A stretch of DNA of 64,000 bases. It comes from Caldimonas tepidiphila (GTDB lineage: Bacteria; Pseudomonadota; Gammaproteobacteria; Burkholderiales; Burkholderiaceae_C). Every line of letters begins with the position of its first letter. The first letter of the stretch is position 1. The notes under the pieces were generated by a model that had not been told where the DNA came from, searched no databases, and saw only the letters and a list, made by a program, of their open reading frames with translations. The position numbers were made by a program, and so were the translations under genes. The stretch is from NCBI RefSeq assembly GCF_003569765.1, contig NZ_QXMG01000029.1:1-64000 (forward strand), read 5' to 3'. Positions 1 through 8,338 of this stretch are shown here, in pieces.

Positions 1-80
1 CCGGCACCTCCACCCCGGTCAGGCACTGGGTCGAGGTGCTCGACGAGGCGCTCGAGGCCCGGCCCCCGGTCCGCCCCTGA
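1..80 (+). CDS. C-terminal end of an unidentified protein (partial)
   Basis: An open frame enters from the left edge and stops at TGA 78-80, giving 25 residues with a plausible amphipathic helix (RHWVEVLDEALEARP). Only the tail is visible, so neither family nor function can be assigned. It lies 42 nt upstream of the pyruvate carboxylase gene on the same strand and could be co-transcribed with it. The call rests on the open frame and codon-like GC pattern only. Confidence 0.3.
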   Translation, partial: GTSTPVRHWVEVLDEALEARPPVRP

Positions 81-122
81 GCGGGCCGGCAGATCCGTTT
101 TCCCATCTCTTCCTCCGCCTCC

Positions 123-3100
123 ATGAACCACAACCCCATCCGCTCGCTGCTGATCGCCAACCGCTCCGAGATCGCGATCCGCGTGATGCGCGCCGCCTCC
201 GAGATGCGCATCCGCACCGTGGCGATCTACTCGCAGCAGGACCGCCACGCGCTGCACCGCTTCAAGGCCGACGAGAGCTACCTCGTCGGCGAGGGCAGGA
301 AGCCGCTGGCGGCCTACCTCGACGGCGAGGACGTGCTGCGCATCGCGCGCCAGGCAGGCGTGGACGCGATCCACCCGGGCTACGGCTTTCTCTCCGAGAA
401 CCCGGACTTCGCCGAGGCCGTCATCGCCGCCGGCATCCGCTGGGTCGGCCCCTCGCCCGAGGTGATGAGGACGCTCGGCAACAAGGTCGCCGCGCGCCAT
501 GCGGCGGTGGAGGCCGGCGTGCCGGTGATGCCCGCGACGCCCCCGCTGCCGCGCGAGCTGGATGCGTGCATCGCGATGGCCGAGCTGATCGGCTTTCCCG
601 TGATGCTCAAGGCGAGCTGGGGCGGCGGCGGGCGCGGGATGCGCGTGATCGAGTCGGCAGCCGAGCTGCCCGTGGCGCTGGAGGCCGCGCGCCGCGAGGC
701 GCTGGCCGCCTTCGGCAACGACGAGGTCTACTTCGAGAAGCTGATCCGCCGCGCACGCCACGTCGAGGTGCAGATCCTCGGCGACCTGCACGGCAACGTC
801 GTGCACCTGCACGAGCGCGACTGCACCGTGCAGCGGCGCAACCAGAAGGTGGTCGAGCGCGCGCCCGCGCCGTATCTCGATGCGCCAGCCCGCGCCCAGC
901 TGTGCGACCACGCGCTGCGCCTGATGCGCCGGGTCGGCTACACCCATGCCGGCACGGTCGAATTCCTGATGGACGCCGACACGGGCAAGAGCTACTTCAT
1001 CGAGGTCAACCCGCGCATCCAGGTCGAGCACACCGTCACCGAGATGATCACGGGCGTGGACATCGTCAAGGCGCAGATCCGCATCACCGAGGGCGGGCAC
1101 ATCGGCGTGGCCGAGGGCGCCAACGGCGAGCTGCACCCCACCGGCGTGCCGGTGCAGGAGGCGATCCCGCTCAACGGCCACGCGCTGCAGTGCCGCGTCA
1201 CCACCGAGGACCCGGAGAACGGCTTCCTGCCCGACTATGGGCGGCTCGCCGCCTACCGCAGCGCTTCGGGCTTCGGCATCCGGCTCGACGCGGGCACGGC
1301 CTACGGCGGTGCGGTCATCACGCCCTACTACGACTCGCTGCTGGTCAAGGTCACGGCCTGGGCGCCGACCGCGGGCGAGACCGTCTCGCGCATGGACCGG
1401 GCCCTTCGCGAGTTCCGCATCCGCGGCGTCGCGACCAACCTGCAGTTCCTCGAGAACGTGATCAACCACCCGGCCTTCGCCGCCGGGGACATCACCACGC
1501 GCTTCATCGAGAACACGCCCGAGCTGCTGGAGTTCACCGCACGGCGCGACCGCGCCACGAAGCTGCTGAGCTTCCTCGGCGAGGTGGCGGTCAACGGCAA
1601 CCCGGAGGTCAAGGGCCGCGTGCTGCCTGCCCTGCCCTTGCCGAAGCCCGTGTTGCCGAAGCCGGACCTCAACGCGCCGGTGCCCCCCGGCACGCGCGAC
1701 CGGCTCAAGGCACTCGGCCCCGAGAAGTTCGTGCAGTGGATGCTCGAGGAGCGCCGCGTGCTGGTGACGGACACGACGATGCGCGACGCGCACCAGTCGC
1801 TGCTGGCCACGCGCATGCGCACCGCCGACATGCTGCCGATCGCGCCGCACTACGCCCGGGAGCTGTCGCAGCTGTTCTCGCTGGAGTGCTGGGGCGGCGC
1901 GACCTTCGACGTGGCGATGCGCTTCCTGAAGGAGGACCCCTGGCAGCGCCTGGCGCAGCTGCGCGAGCGCATCCCGAACGTGCTGTTCCAGATGCTGCTG
2001 CGCGGCTCCAACGCGGTGGGCTACGCCAGCTACCCCGACAACGTGGTGCGCCACTTCGTGCAGCAGGCCGCCAGCCAGGGCATCGACCTGTTCCGCGTCT
2101 TCGACTCGCTCAACTGGGTCGAGAACATGCGCGTGGCGATCGACGCGGTGCGCGAGGCCGGCGCCTTGGCCGAGGGCACGATCTGCTACAGCGGCGACCT
2201 GTTCGACGCCACGCGGCCGAAGTACGACCTGAAGTACTACGTCGGCATCGCGCGCGAGCTGCAGAGGGCGGGCGTGCACATCCTCGCCATCAAGGACATG
2301 GCCGGCATCTGCCGCCCGAAGGCCGTGGCCGCGCTCGTGAAGGCGCTCAAGGAGGAGACCGGGCTGCCGCTGCACTTCCACACCCACGACACCAGCGGCA
2401 TTGCGGCAGCCTCGGTGCTGGCCGCCATCGACGCGGGCTGTGACGCGGTGGACGGCGCGCTCGACGCGATGAGCGGGCTGACCTCGCAGCCCAACCTCTC
2501 GTCGATTGCCGCAGCGCTCGCCGGCACCGAGCGCGACCCGGGCCTGAGCCAGCACGCGCTGCACGAGGCCTCGACCTACTGGGAGGGCGTGCGGCGCTTC
2601 TACGCACCCTTCGAGTCCGAGATCCGCTCCGGCACCGCCGACGTCTACCGCCATGAGATGCCGGGCGGCCAGTACACCAACCTGCGCGAGCAGGCCCGCG
2701 CGCTCGGCCTGGCGCACCGCTGGAGCGAGATCTCGCAGGCCTACGCGGACGTGAACCAGATGTTCGGCGACATCGTCAAGGTCACGCCCACCTCCAAGGT
2801 GGTCGGGGACATGGCGCTGATGATGGTGGCCAACGACCTCACGCCCGCCGACGTGTTGAGCCCCTCGCGCGAGGTGGCCTTCCCGGAGTCGGTGGTGTCG
2901 CTCTTCAAGGGCGAGCTGGGCTTCCCGCCCGACGGCTTCCCGCCCTCGCTCGGCCGCAAGGTGCTCAGGCTCGGCCCCAACGACATGCCGCCCCGGCCCT
3001 ACCGCCCGGGCGACTGGCTGGAGCCCGCGGACCTGGAGGCGGTGCGCGCCCAGGCCGAGCGCGAGTGCGGGCAGCCGATCGGCGACACCGAGCTCGCCTC

Positions 3101-3626
3101 GTACCTGATGTACCCCAAGGTCACGCGCGACTTCCTCGCCCACCAGCGCCAGTACGGCGACACCTCGATCCTGCCCACGCCGGTGTTCTTCTACGGGCCG
3201 CAGCCGCAGCAGGAGATGGCGCTGGAGATCGACCCGGGCAAGACGCTGCTGGTGGCGCTGCAGACGGTGGCGCCCGACGGCGACGCGGCGCACAAGGTGC
3301 AGTTCGAGCTCAACGGGCAGTCGCGCACGGTGCGCGTGGCGCGGCCCGAGGCTGCGGGGGCCGCGAAAGGGCGGCCCACCGCCGATGCGACCAATCCCTG
3401 GCATGTCGCGGCACCGATGCCCGGCGCCATTGTCAGCGTGGCGGTGCAGCCCGGGCAGCGCATCAGTGCGGGCGCGACGCTTCTGGCGCTGGAGGCGATG
3501 AAGATGGAGACGCACGTGACGGCCGAGCGCGACGCGGAGGTCGAGGCGGTGCTCGTCGCGCCCGGCGACCGTGTCCAGGCCAAGGACCTGCTCATCGTGC
3601 TGCGGGCGCCCGCCCCGGGGGCTTGA
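123..3626 (+). CDS. pyc: Pyruvate carboxylase, single-chain
   Basis: Biotin-dependent enzyme that carboxylates pyruvate to oxaloacetate with ATP and bicarbonate, refilling the TCA cycle in the cytosol. At 1167 aa it has the full single-chain length. Domain order: biotin carboxylase/ATP-grasp in about the first 480 residues (LLIANRSEIAIRV start, FIEVNPRIQVEHTVTE signature), carboxyltransferase in the middle (VTDTTMRDAHQSLLATR), and a C-terminal biotinyl domain with EAMKMET; the biotinylated lysine should be K1127. The ATG at 123 begins directly with the family N-terminus. No obvious strong Shine-Dalgarno is seen. The gene is followed by a strong terminator at 3771-3798. Confidence 0.96.
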   Translation: MNHNPIRSLLIANRSEIAIRVMRAASEMRIRTVAIYSQQDRHALHRFKADESYLVGEGRKPLAAYLDGEDVLRIARQAGVDAIHPGYGFLSENPDFAEAVIAAGIRWVGPSPEVMRTLGNKVAARHAAVEAGVPVMPATPPLPRELDACIAMAELIGFPVMLKASWGGGGRGMRVIESAAELPVALEAARREALAAFGNDEVYFEKLIRRARHVEVQILGDLHGNVVHLHERDCTVQRRNQKVVERAPAPYLDAPARAQLCDHALRLMRRVGYTHAGTVEFLMDADTGKSYFIEVNPRIQVEHTVTEMITGVDIVKAQIRITEGGHIGVAEGANGELHPTGVPVQEAIPLNGHALQCRVTTEDPENGFLPDYGRLAAYRSASGFGIRLDAGTAYGGAVITPYYDSLLVKVTAWAPTAGETVSRMDRALREFRIRGVATNLQFLENVINHPAFAAGDITTRFIENTPELLEFTARRDRATKLLSFLGEVAVNGNPEVKGRVLPALPLPKPVLPKPDLNAPVPPGTRDRLKALGPEKFVQWMLEERRVLVTDTTMRDAHQSLLATRMRTADMLPIAPHYARELSQLFSLECWGGATFDVAMRFLKEDPWQRLAQLRERIPNVLFQMLLRGSNAVGYASYPDNVVRHFVQQAASQGIDLFRVFDSLNWVENMRVAIDAVREAGALAEGTICYSGDLFDATRPKYDLKYYVGIARELQRAGVHILAIKDMAGICRPKAVAALVKALKEETGLPLHFHTHDTSGIAAASVLAAIDAGCDAVDGALDAMSGLTSQPNLSSIAAALAGTERDPGLSQHALHEASTYWEGVRRFYAPFESEIRSGTADVYRHEMPGGQYTNLREQARALGLAHRWSEISQAYADVNQMFGDIVKVTPTSKVVGDMALMMVANDLTPADVLSPSREVAFPESVVSLFKGELGFPPDGFPPSLGRKVLRLGPNDMPPRPYRPGDWLEPADLEAVRAQAERECGQPIGDTELASYLMYPKVTRDFLAHQRQYGDTSILPTPVFFYGPQPQQEMALEIDPGKTLLVALQTVAPDGDAAHKVQFELNGQSRTVRVARPEAAGAAKGRPTADATNPWHVAAPMPGAIVSVAVQPGQRISAGATLLALEAMKMETHVTAERDAEVEAVLVAPGDRVQAKDLLIVLRAPAPGA

Positions 3627-3680
3627 GAGCCCGGCCACAGGACGCCCCGGCCGCGGCGGTGCGAAGCCGCTTCGCCCCCC

Positions 3681-3798
3681 CTCACTCACAGGGTGCCGGT
3701 ACCCCCGAAGACGGGCGATCCTTCGTTCGCCACCTCTCCTGGGTGTGCTCCAGTCAGTGAGAAGCGTTGAGCCCCGGCACCCGCCGGGGCTTTTTTTT
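3681..3798 (+). ncRNA. Candidate structured small RNA or structured 3' UTR
   Basis: Between the pyc stop and a strong intrinsic terminator lies a segment closed by CTCACT (3681-3686) and AGTGAG (3756-3761). Inside it are several short hairpins: GGGT/ACCC around 3690-3703, CCCG-AAGA-CGGG around 3704-3715, GGCGA/TCGCC around 3714-3731, CACC/GGTG around 3732-3745. Some of these overlap and exclude each other. I do not recognise a known riboswitch or SRP/6S-type consensus. It may be an independent small RNA or a processed 3' UTR of pyc. There is no protein-coding frame of note. Confidence 0.35.
3771..3798 (+). terminator. Intrinsic terminator after pyc
   Basis: A perfect 8-bp stem GCCCCGGC/GCCGGGGC with a 4-nt loop is followed directly by eight T (3791-3798). 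It ends transcription of pyc, or of the candidate small RNA just upstream. Confidence 0.85.
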
Positions 3799-3854
3799 CG
3801 CCATCCCGGGCCCCGCCGGGATCGCGCCACGGGCGCCGCCTGCGTGGGAGGCGC

Positions 3855-4829
3855 TCAGCTCAGCGGCACCGCGGTGTCGGACGAGGATTCCTGCAGCCGC
3901 GCGCGGGCGGCGCGTTCCCGCAGGCCGAGCCATTCGTTGCCCACCAGCGCCGCGAGCACCAGCGTGCCGCCGCCGAGCACCGCGAGCGAGGGCTCCTCGC
4001 CGGCGCCGAGCCAGGCCCAGGCCACGCCGAACACCACCTCCAGCAGCGACAGCAGCGCGATCTCCGGCGCGGGCAGCACGCGCGCGAGGCGTACCGCGAT
4101 CAGGCAGGGGATCGCGAGCTGGAACACGCCCAGGCCGGCGAGCAGGCCGAGGTCGTGCGCGGAGGCCTGCAGCGGCCAGGCGAGCGGCAGGCTCGCAAGC
4201 GAGGACAGCACGGCGCCGATCAGCACCGCCGGCAGCAGGTCCGGCGGCCGGGCGCCACCGGCCCGGGCGGAGGACGCGTGGTGGCTGATGTGCTGCGTAA
4301 TGGTCCAGTTCACCGCGGCAGCCAGCGGCACGCCGAGCGCGACCAGCGTGCCGAGCAGGTGCCGGGCGTCGCCGCCGCCCGCCTCGCGGCCGTACATCCA
4401 TGCGATGCCGAGCCCCGCCACCGCGATAGCGCCCCAGGTCCGCGCCGGCAGCCGGTGGCCGAGCGCGGCGCGCGCCAGCAGCGAGGTCGCCAGCGGCGCG
4501 AGCGCCATCGTCACGAGCACGTTGGCGACCGTCGTCAACGACAGCGCCAGCATGAAGCACGTGAACATCACGCCCCAGCAGGCGCCTGCCGCCCACACCG
4601 GCCAGCCGCTGCGGAACAGGCTGCGCCACAGCCCCCGACCCTGCATCGCGCCGAGCGCGACGACGAGGAAGGCGGCGTTGAAGAAGCTGCGCCAGAAGGT
4701 GATCTCGAAGCTACGCGCCGCCTCGAGCTGGCGCGTCACCAGCCCCGCGATGCTCCACAGCAGCGTGACCCCGACCATGGCCCAGACGGCATGCCGATGG
4801 GAAAGCGACGGCGAAGAAACCCTGTCCAC
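3855..4829 (-). CDS. EamA/DMT-family membrane transporter
   Basis: Predicted inner-membrane exporter of the drug/metabolite transporter superfamily, with the usual ten hydrophobic segments in two EamA repeats and family-like starts such as TLLWSIAGLVTRQ. Substrate unknown. The GTG at 4829 is chosen as start (324 aa): it has GGGGG about 6 nt upstream, and it lies downstream of the typA terminator (4843-4880), which a longer reading would include in the protein. Convergent with pyc. Confidence 0.8.
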   Translation of the reverse strand: MDRVSSPSLSHRHAVWAMVGVTLLWSIAGLVTRQLEAARSFEITFWRSFFNAAFLVVALGAMQGRGLWRSLFRSGWPVWAAGACWGVMFTCFMLALSLTTVANVLVTMALAPLATSLLARAALGHRLPARTWGAIAVAGLGIAWMYGREAGGGDARHLLGTLVALGVPLAAAVNWTITQHISHHASSARAGGARPPDLLPAVLIGAVLSSLASLPLAWPLQASAHDLGLLAGLGVFQLAIPCLIAVRLARVLPAPEIALLSLLEVVFGVAWAWLGAGEEPSLAVLGGGTLVLAALVGNEWLGLRERAARARLQESSSDTAVPLS

Positions 4830-4842
4830 ATCCGACCCCCGG

Positions 4843-4880
4843 AAAACGAAACGGCCCGCCGACTGCAAAGCCGGCGGGCC
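4843..4880 (-). terminator. Intrinsic terminator after typA
   Basis: Stem GGCCCGCCG (4853-4861) with CGGCGGGCC (4872-4880). On the minus strand it is followed by a T-rich tract (4850-4843). Placed just after the typA stop. Confidence 0.8.
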
Positions 4881-4938
4881 GCCACGGGAAGGGGGAGAGG
4901 CGCTGCGCACCCCTGCCCCGACTCGACGGGAAACGCGC

Positions 4939-6768
4939 TTACGCGGCTTCGCGCTGTGCGCGCTTGCGCTCGTGCTCCGCCAGGAAGCGCTTGCGCAGGC
5001 GGATCGACTTCGGCGTGATCTCGACCAGCTCGTCGTCCTCGATGAACTCGACGCCGTACTCCAGCGTCAGGTCGATCGGCGGCGTGATCTTGATCGCGTC
5101 TTCCTTGCCGCTGACGCGGAAGTTGGTCAGCTGCTTGGTGCGCGTGGCGTTGACGACGAGGTCGTTGTCGCGGCTGTGGATGCCGACGATCATGCCTTCG
5201 TACACCGGGTCGCCCGCCTTGACGAACATGCGGCCGCGATCATCCAGCTTGCCCAGCGCGTAGGTGAAGATCTCGCCCGCGTCCATCGAGATCAGCACGC
5301 CGTTCTTGCGGCTGGCGATCTCGCCCTTGTGCGGCTCGTAGCCGTCGAAGATGTTGGAGATCAGGCCCGAGCCGCGCGTCAGGTTCAGGAACTCGTTGCT
5401 GAAGCCGATCAGGCCCCGCGCCGGGATGCGGTACTCCAGGCGCACGCGGCCGCGGCCGTCCGGCTCCATGTTCACGAGCTCGCCCTTGCGCTCGCCGAGC
5501 GCCTGCATCACGCCACCCTGGTGGCCTTCCTCGATGTCGGCGGTGACCATCTCGATCGGCTCGCACTTGACGCCGTCGATTTCCTGGAACACCACGCGCG
5601 GCTTGGAGACGGCCAGTTCGTAGCCCTCGCGGCGCATGTTCTCCAGCAGGATGGTCAGGTGCAGTTCGCCCCGGCCCGAGACCTCGAAGACGCCGTCCTC
5701 GTCGGTCTCCTTCACGCGCAGCGCGACGTTGTGCTGCAGCTCCTTCTGCAGGCGGTCCCAGATCTGGCGGCTGGTGACGAACTTGCCCTCGCGGCCGGCG
5801 AGCGGCGAGGTGTTGACGCAGAAGTTCATCGTCAGCGTCGGCTCGTCGACCTTCAGCATCGGCAGCGGCGTCGGGTTGGCCGGATCGGTCACGGTCACGC
5901 CGATGCCGATCTCGTTGATGCCGTTGATCAGCACGATGTCGCCGGGGCCGGCCTCGGTGACCTGCACGCGGTCCAGGCCCTGGAAGGTCAGCACCTGGTT
6001 GACGCGACCCTTGACGGACTTGCCCTCCGGGCCCTCCATGACCAGCACGTCCATGCCGGGCTTGACGGTGCCCGCGCTGATGCGGCCCACGCCGATGCGG
6101 CCGACGAAGGTCGAGAAGTCGAGCGCGGAGATCTGCAGCTGCAGCGGCGCCGCCGGGTCGCCCTGGTGGGCCGGCACGTGCTTCAGGATGGTGTTGAACA
6201 GCGCCGACATGTCGGGGCCCCACTGCTCGCCCGGCGCGCCCTCTTCCAGCGAGGTCCAGCCGTTGATGCCCGAGGCGTAGACCACGGGGAAGTCGAGCTG
6301 CTCGTCGGTGGCGCCGAGCTTGTCGAACAGGTCGAACGCGGCGTTGATCACGGCGTCGGGCTTGGCACCCGGCTTGTCCACCTTGTTGACCACGACGATG
6401 GGCTTCAAGCCCAGCGCGAGCGCCTTCTTGGTCACGAAGCGCGTCTGCGGCATCGGGCCTTCCTGCGCGTCGATCAGCAGCACCACGCCGTCGACCATGG
6501 AGAGCGCGCGCTCGACCTCGCCGCCGAAGTCCGCGTGCCCCGGGGTGTCGACGATGTTGATGTGGGTGCCTTCCCAGCTCACGGCGCAGTTCTTGGCCAG
6601 GATCGTGATGCCGCGCTCGCGCTCGATGGCGTTGTTGTCCATCACGGTGTCGACCACCTTCTCGTGGTCGGCGAAGGTGCCCGACTGCCGCAGCAGCTGG
6701 TCGACCATGGTGGTCTTGCCATGGTCGACGTGGGCGATGATGGCGATGTTGCGAATCTGTTTGCTCAT
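4939..6768 (-). CDS. typA: Ribosome-associated GTPase TypA/BipA
   Basis: Translational GTPase (609 aa, normal length) that binds the ribosome and helps 50S assembly and stress adaptation. G1 is AHVDHGKTT near residue 12, G3 is [13 protein letters not shown]4 is NKVDKPGA; the EF-G-like domains and the TypA-specific C-terminal domain follow. The start ATG at 6768 gives [17 protein letters not shown], the standard TypA N-terminus; the longer open frame upstream is only antisense/other-frame overlap with truB. It lies 26 nt downstream of truB and may be read through from the rimP-nusA-infB operon. It ends at the terminator 4843-4880. Confidence 0.97.
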   Translation of the reverse strand: MSKQIRNIAIIAHVDHGKTTMVDQLLRQSGTFADHEKVVDTVMDNNAIERERGITILAKNCAVSWEGTHINIVDTPGHADFGGEVERALSMVDGVVLLIDAQEGPMPQTRFVTKKALALGLKPIVVVNKVDKPGAKPDAVINAAFDLFDKLGATDEQLDFPVVYASGINGWTSLEEGAPGEQWGPDMSALFNTILKHVPAHQGDPAAPLQLQISALDFSTFVGRIGVGRISAGTVKPGMDVLVMEGPEGKSVKGRVNQVLTFQGLDRVQVTEAGPGDIVLINGINEIGIGVTVTDPANPTPLPMLKVDEPTLTMNFCVNTSPLAGREGKFVTSRQIWDRLQKELQHNVALRVKETDEDGVFEVSGRGELHLTILLENMRREGYELAVSKPRVVFQEIDGVKCEPIEMVTADIEEGHQGGVMQALGERKGELVNMEPDGRGRVRLEYRIPARGLIGFSNEFLNLTRGSGLISNIFDGYEPHKGEIASRKNGVLISMDAGEIFTYALGKLDDRGRMFVKAGDPVYEGMIVGIHSRDNDLVVNATRTKQLTNFRVSGKEDAIKITPPIDLTLEYGVEFIEDDELVEITPKSIRLRKRFLAEHERKRAQREAA

Positions 6769-6794
6769 GGGATGGCTCTGTGGCCCGGGCCGTT

Positions 6795-7862
6795 TCAGGC
6801 GTCGGGCGCGGTGTCGAATCCAGGGGGTGAATCGGGTCGAGTAAGGAGGCCCTGGACCTCCAGCGGACTCAACAGCCGCGTTGAAATCAGTTCTCCGGCC
6901 CGCACGCTCGCGCTGCCGAGGAAGGCCCGGGGCTCGGGGCCGTAGACGCGCACCTGCGCCGCATCCGGCAACGCCACGCGCCGGCGCATGCCGGACAGGA
7001 AGCGCCCCGCCTCCTCGGCCGACAGCCGCAGCTGCGGCCAGTCGGCCAGCAGTGCGTCCGGCGGCAGCAGCAGCGCCTCGCGCCCGGCTTCGCTCATCGC
7101 CTCGAGGGCCTCCAGCGTCACTGCGCCGGCCAGCGTCAGCGCGCCGCTGCCGGTGCGGCGCAGCGCGCTCAGATGCGCCCCGCAGCCTAAGGCTTCCCCG
7201 ATGTCCTCGGCGAGCGTACGGATGTAAGTCCCCTTGCTGCACAGGACGTCGATCACGAGGCGTTCATCCTGCCACTCGACGATGTCGATGCGATGAATCG
7301 TGACGCGCCGCGTCTCGCGCTCGAGCTCGATGCCGGCGCGCGCGTACTCGTAGAGGGGCTTGCCGTCGCGCTTGAGCGCCGAGTACATCGGCGGCAGCTG
7401 CTCGATCGGGCCGGTGAAGCGCGCGCAGGCGGCGTCGATCGCCTCCCGCGTCGCCGCGACCGGGCGCGTCCTCAGCACCTCGCCCTCGGCGTCGCCGGTG
7501 GTCGTCGTCTCGCCGAGCTTCAGCGTGGCCCGGTAGGCCTTGTCGGCGTCGAGGCTGACCTGCGAGAACTTGGTCGCCGCACCGAAACAGAGCGGCAGCA
7601 GGCCGGTGGCCATCGGGTCGAGCGTGCCGGTGTGCCCGGCCTTCTCGGCGCGCAGCAGGCGCTTGGCCTTCTGCAGCGCGTCGTTGCTCGACAGGCCCAG
7701 CGGCTTGTCGAGCAGCAGCACGCCGTGCAGCGCGCGGCGCGGCACGCGCGGGCGCTGCGGCTGCGAGCCCTTCGGCGCACGCGCACGCGGCTGCGCCGCG
7801 GCGGAAGCCTCGGCTCCGGTCGCGGGCGAATCCTGCATCGGGCGTGCGTCGTCCATGCTCAC
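6795..7862 (-). CDS. truB: tRNA pseudouridine(55) synthase TruB
   Basis: Makes pseudouridine 55 in the T loop of tRNAs. The catalytic motif [12 protein letters not shown], with the nucleophilic Asp, is present after [17 protein letters not shown]. 355 aa, with an Arg/Ala/Pro-rich N-terminal extension of about 45 residues before the conserved core. The GTG at 7862 lies 4 nt after the rbfA stop, with ATG 7856 as an alternative two codons in. Last gene of the classic rimP-nusA-infB-rbfA-truB operon. Confidence 0.95.
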   Translation of the reverse strand: MSMDDARPMQDSPATGAEASAAAQPRARAPKGSQPQRPRVPRRALHGVLLLDKPLGLSSNDALQKAKRLLRAEKAGHTGTLDPMATGLLPLCFGAATKFSQVSLDADKAYRATLKLGETTTTGDAEGEVLRTRPVAATREAIDAACARFTGPIEQLPPMYSALKRDGKPLYEYARAGIELERETRRVTIHRIDIVEWQDERLVIDVLCSKGTYIRTLAEDIGEALGCGAHLSALRRTGSGALTLAGAVTLEALEAMSEAGREALLLPPDALLADWPQLRLSAEEAGRFLSGMRRRVALPDAAQVRVYGPEPRAFLGSASVRAGELISTRLLSPLEVQGLLTRPDSPPGFDTAPDA

Positions 7863-7866
7863 TGCC

Positions 7867-8241
7867 TCACTGCTCGTCGGCGTCGCGGGCGCGCGTGGCG
7901 TTGGCGCGGTTGATCAGCGCATTGAGGTCCGCCGCGCGCTCGGTGGTGCGGTCGAACACGAAGTGCAGCGTCGGCACGGTATGGATCTGCAGCCGCTTGA
8001 ACAGGCTGTTACGCAGGAAGCCGGCCGCCTCGTTCAGCGCCGTCTCGGTCTCCTCGGCATCGCCGACGAGCAGCGAGAAGAAGATCTTGGCATGCGCGTA
8101 GTCGGGCGTGACCTCGACCGCGTTGATCGTGACCATGCCGACGCGGGGGTCCTTGAGGTCGCGGATCAGCTCGGCCACGTCGCGCTGGATCTGGTCCGCG
8201 ACGCGGAAGCTGCGGTTGGGAGTCGATTTCTTGTGTCGCAT
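7867..8241 (-). CDS. rbfA: 30S ribosome-binding factor RbfA
   Basis: Small KH-domain protein (124 aa) needed for late 30S maturation and 16S 5'-end processing. Visible family features are the [24 protein letters not shown] helix region near the N-terminus and [12 protein letters not shown] in the core. Start ATG at 8241 with GAGAGGTG upstream. Lies between infB and truB. A strong inverted repeat occupies the gap to infB. Confidence 0.95.
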   Translation of the reverse strand: MRHKKSTPNRSFRVADQIQRDVAELIRDLKDPRVGMVTINAVEVTPDYAHAKIFFSLLVGDAEETETALNEAAGFLRNSLFKRLQIHTVPTLHFVFDRTTERAADLNALINRANATRARDADEQ

Positions 8242-8273
8242 CTCACACCTCTCGCTGGAGAAGGGAGCCCTGA

Positions 8274-8319
8274 AAGCGACCGGACCCCGCCCTTTTCATG
8301 GGGCGGGGTCCGGTCGCTT
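8274..8319. repeat. Perfect 19-bp inverted repeat between infB and rbfA
   Basis: Arms 8274-8292 and 8301-8319 (AAGCGACCGGACCCCGCCC and its complement) flank an 8-nt loop. No T tract follows on the minus strand, so it is not a typical terminator. It may be a REP-like element or an mRNA-stabilising or processing hairpin that sets infB and rbfA levels differently. Confidence 0.8.
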
Positions 8320-8338
8320 CGCAGGACTGGGCGCCGCC

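Noticed and set aside
3681-3798. Known riboswitch (glycine, cobalamin, GEMM, FMN) or SRP RNA
   Set aside because: The conserved cores of these families (for example GGAAGGAAGCAGCC for SRP RNA or the B12 box) are not found on either strand.
3571-6945. 1124-aa plus-strand open frame across the transporter and typA
   Set aside because: It runs opposite to typA and the EamA gene, which have clear family motifs and a terminator between them.
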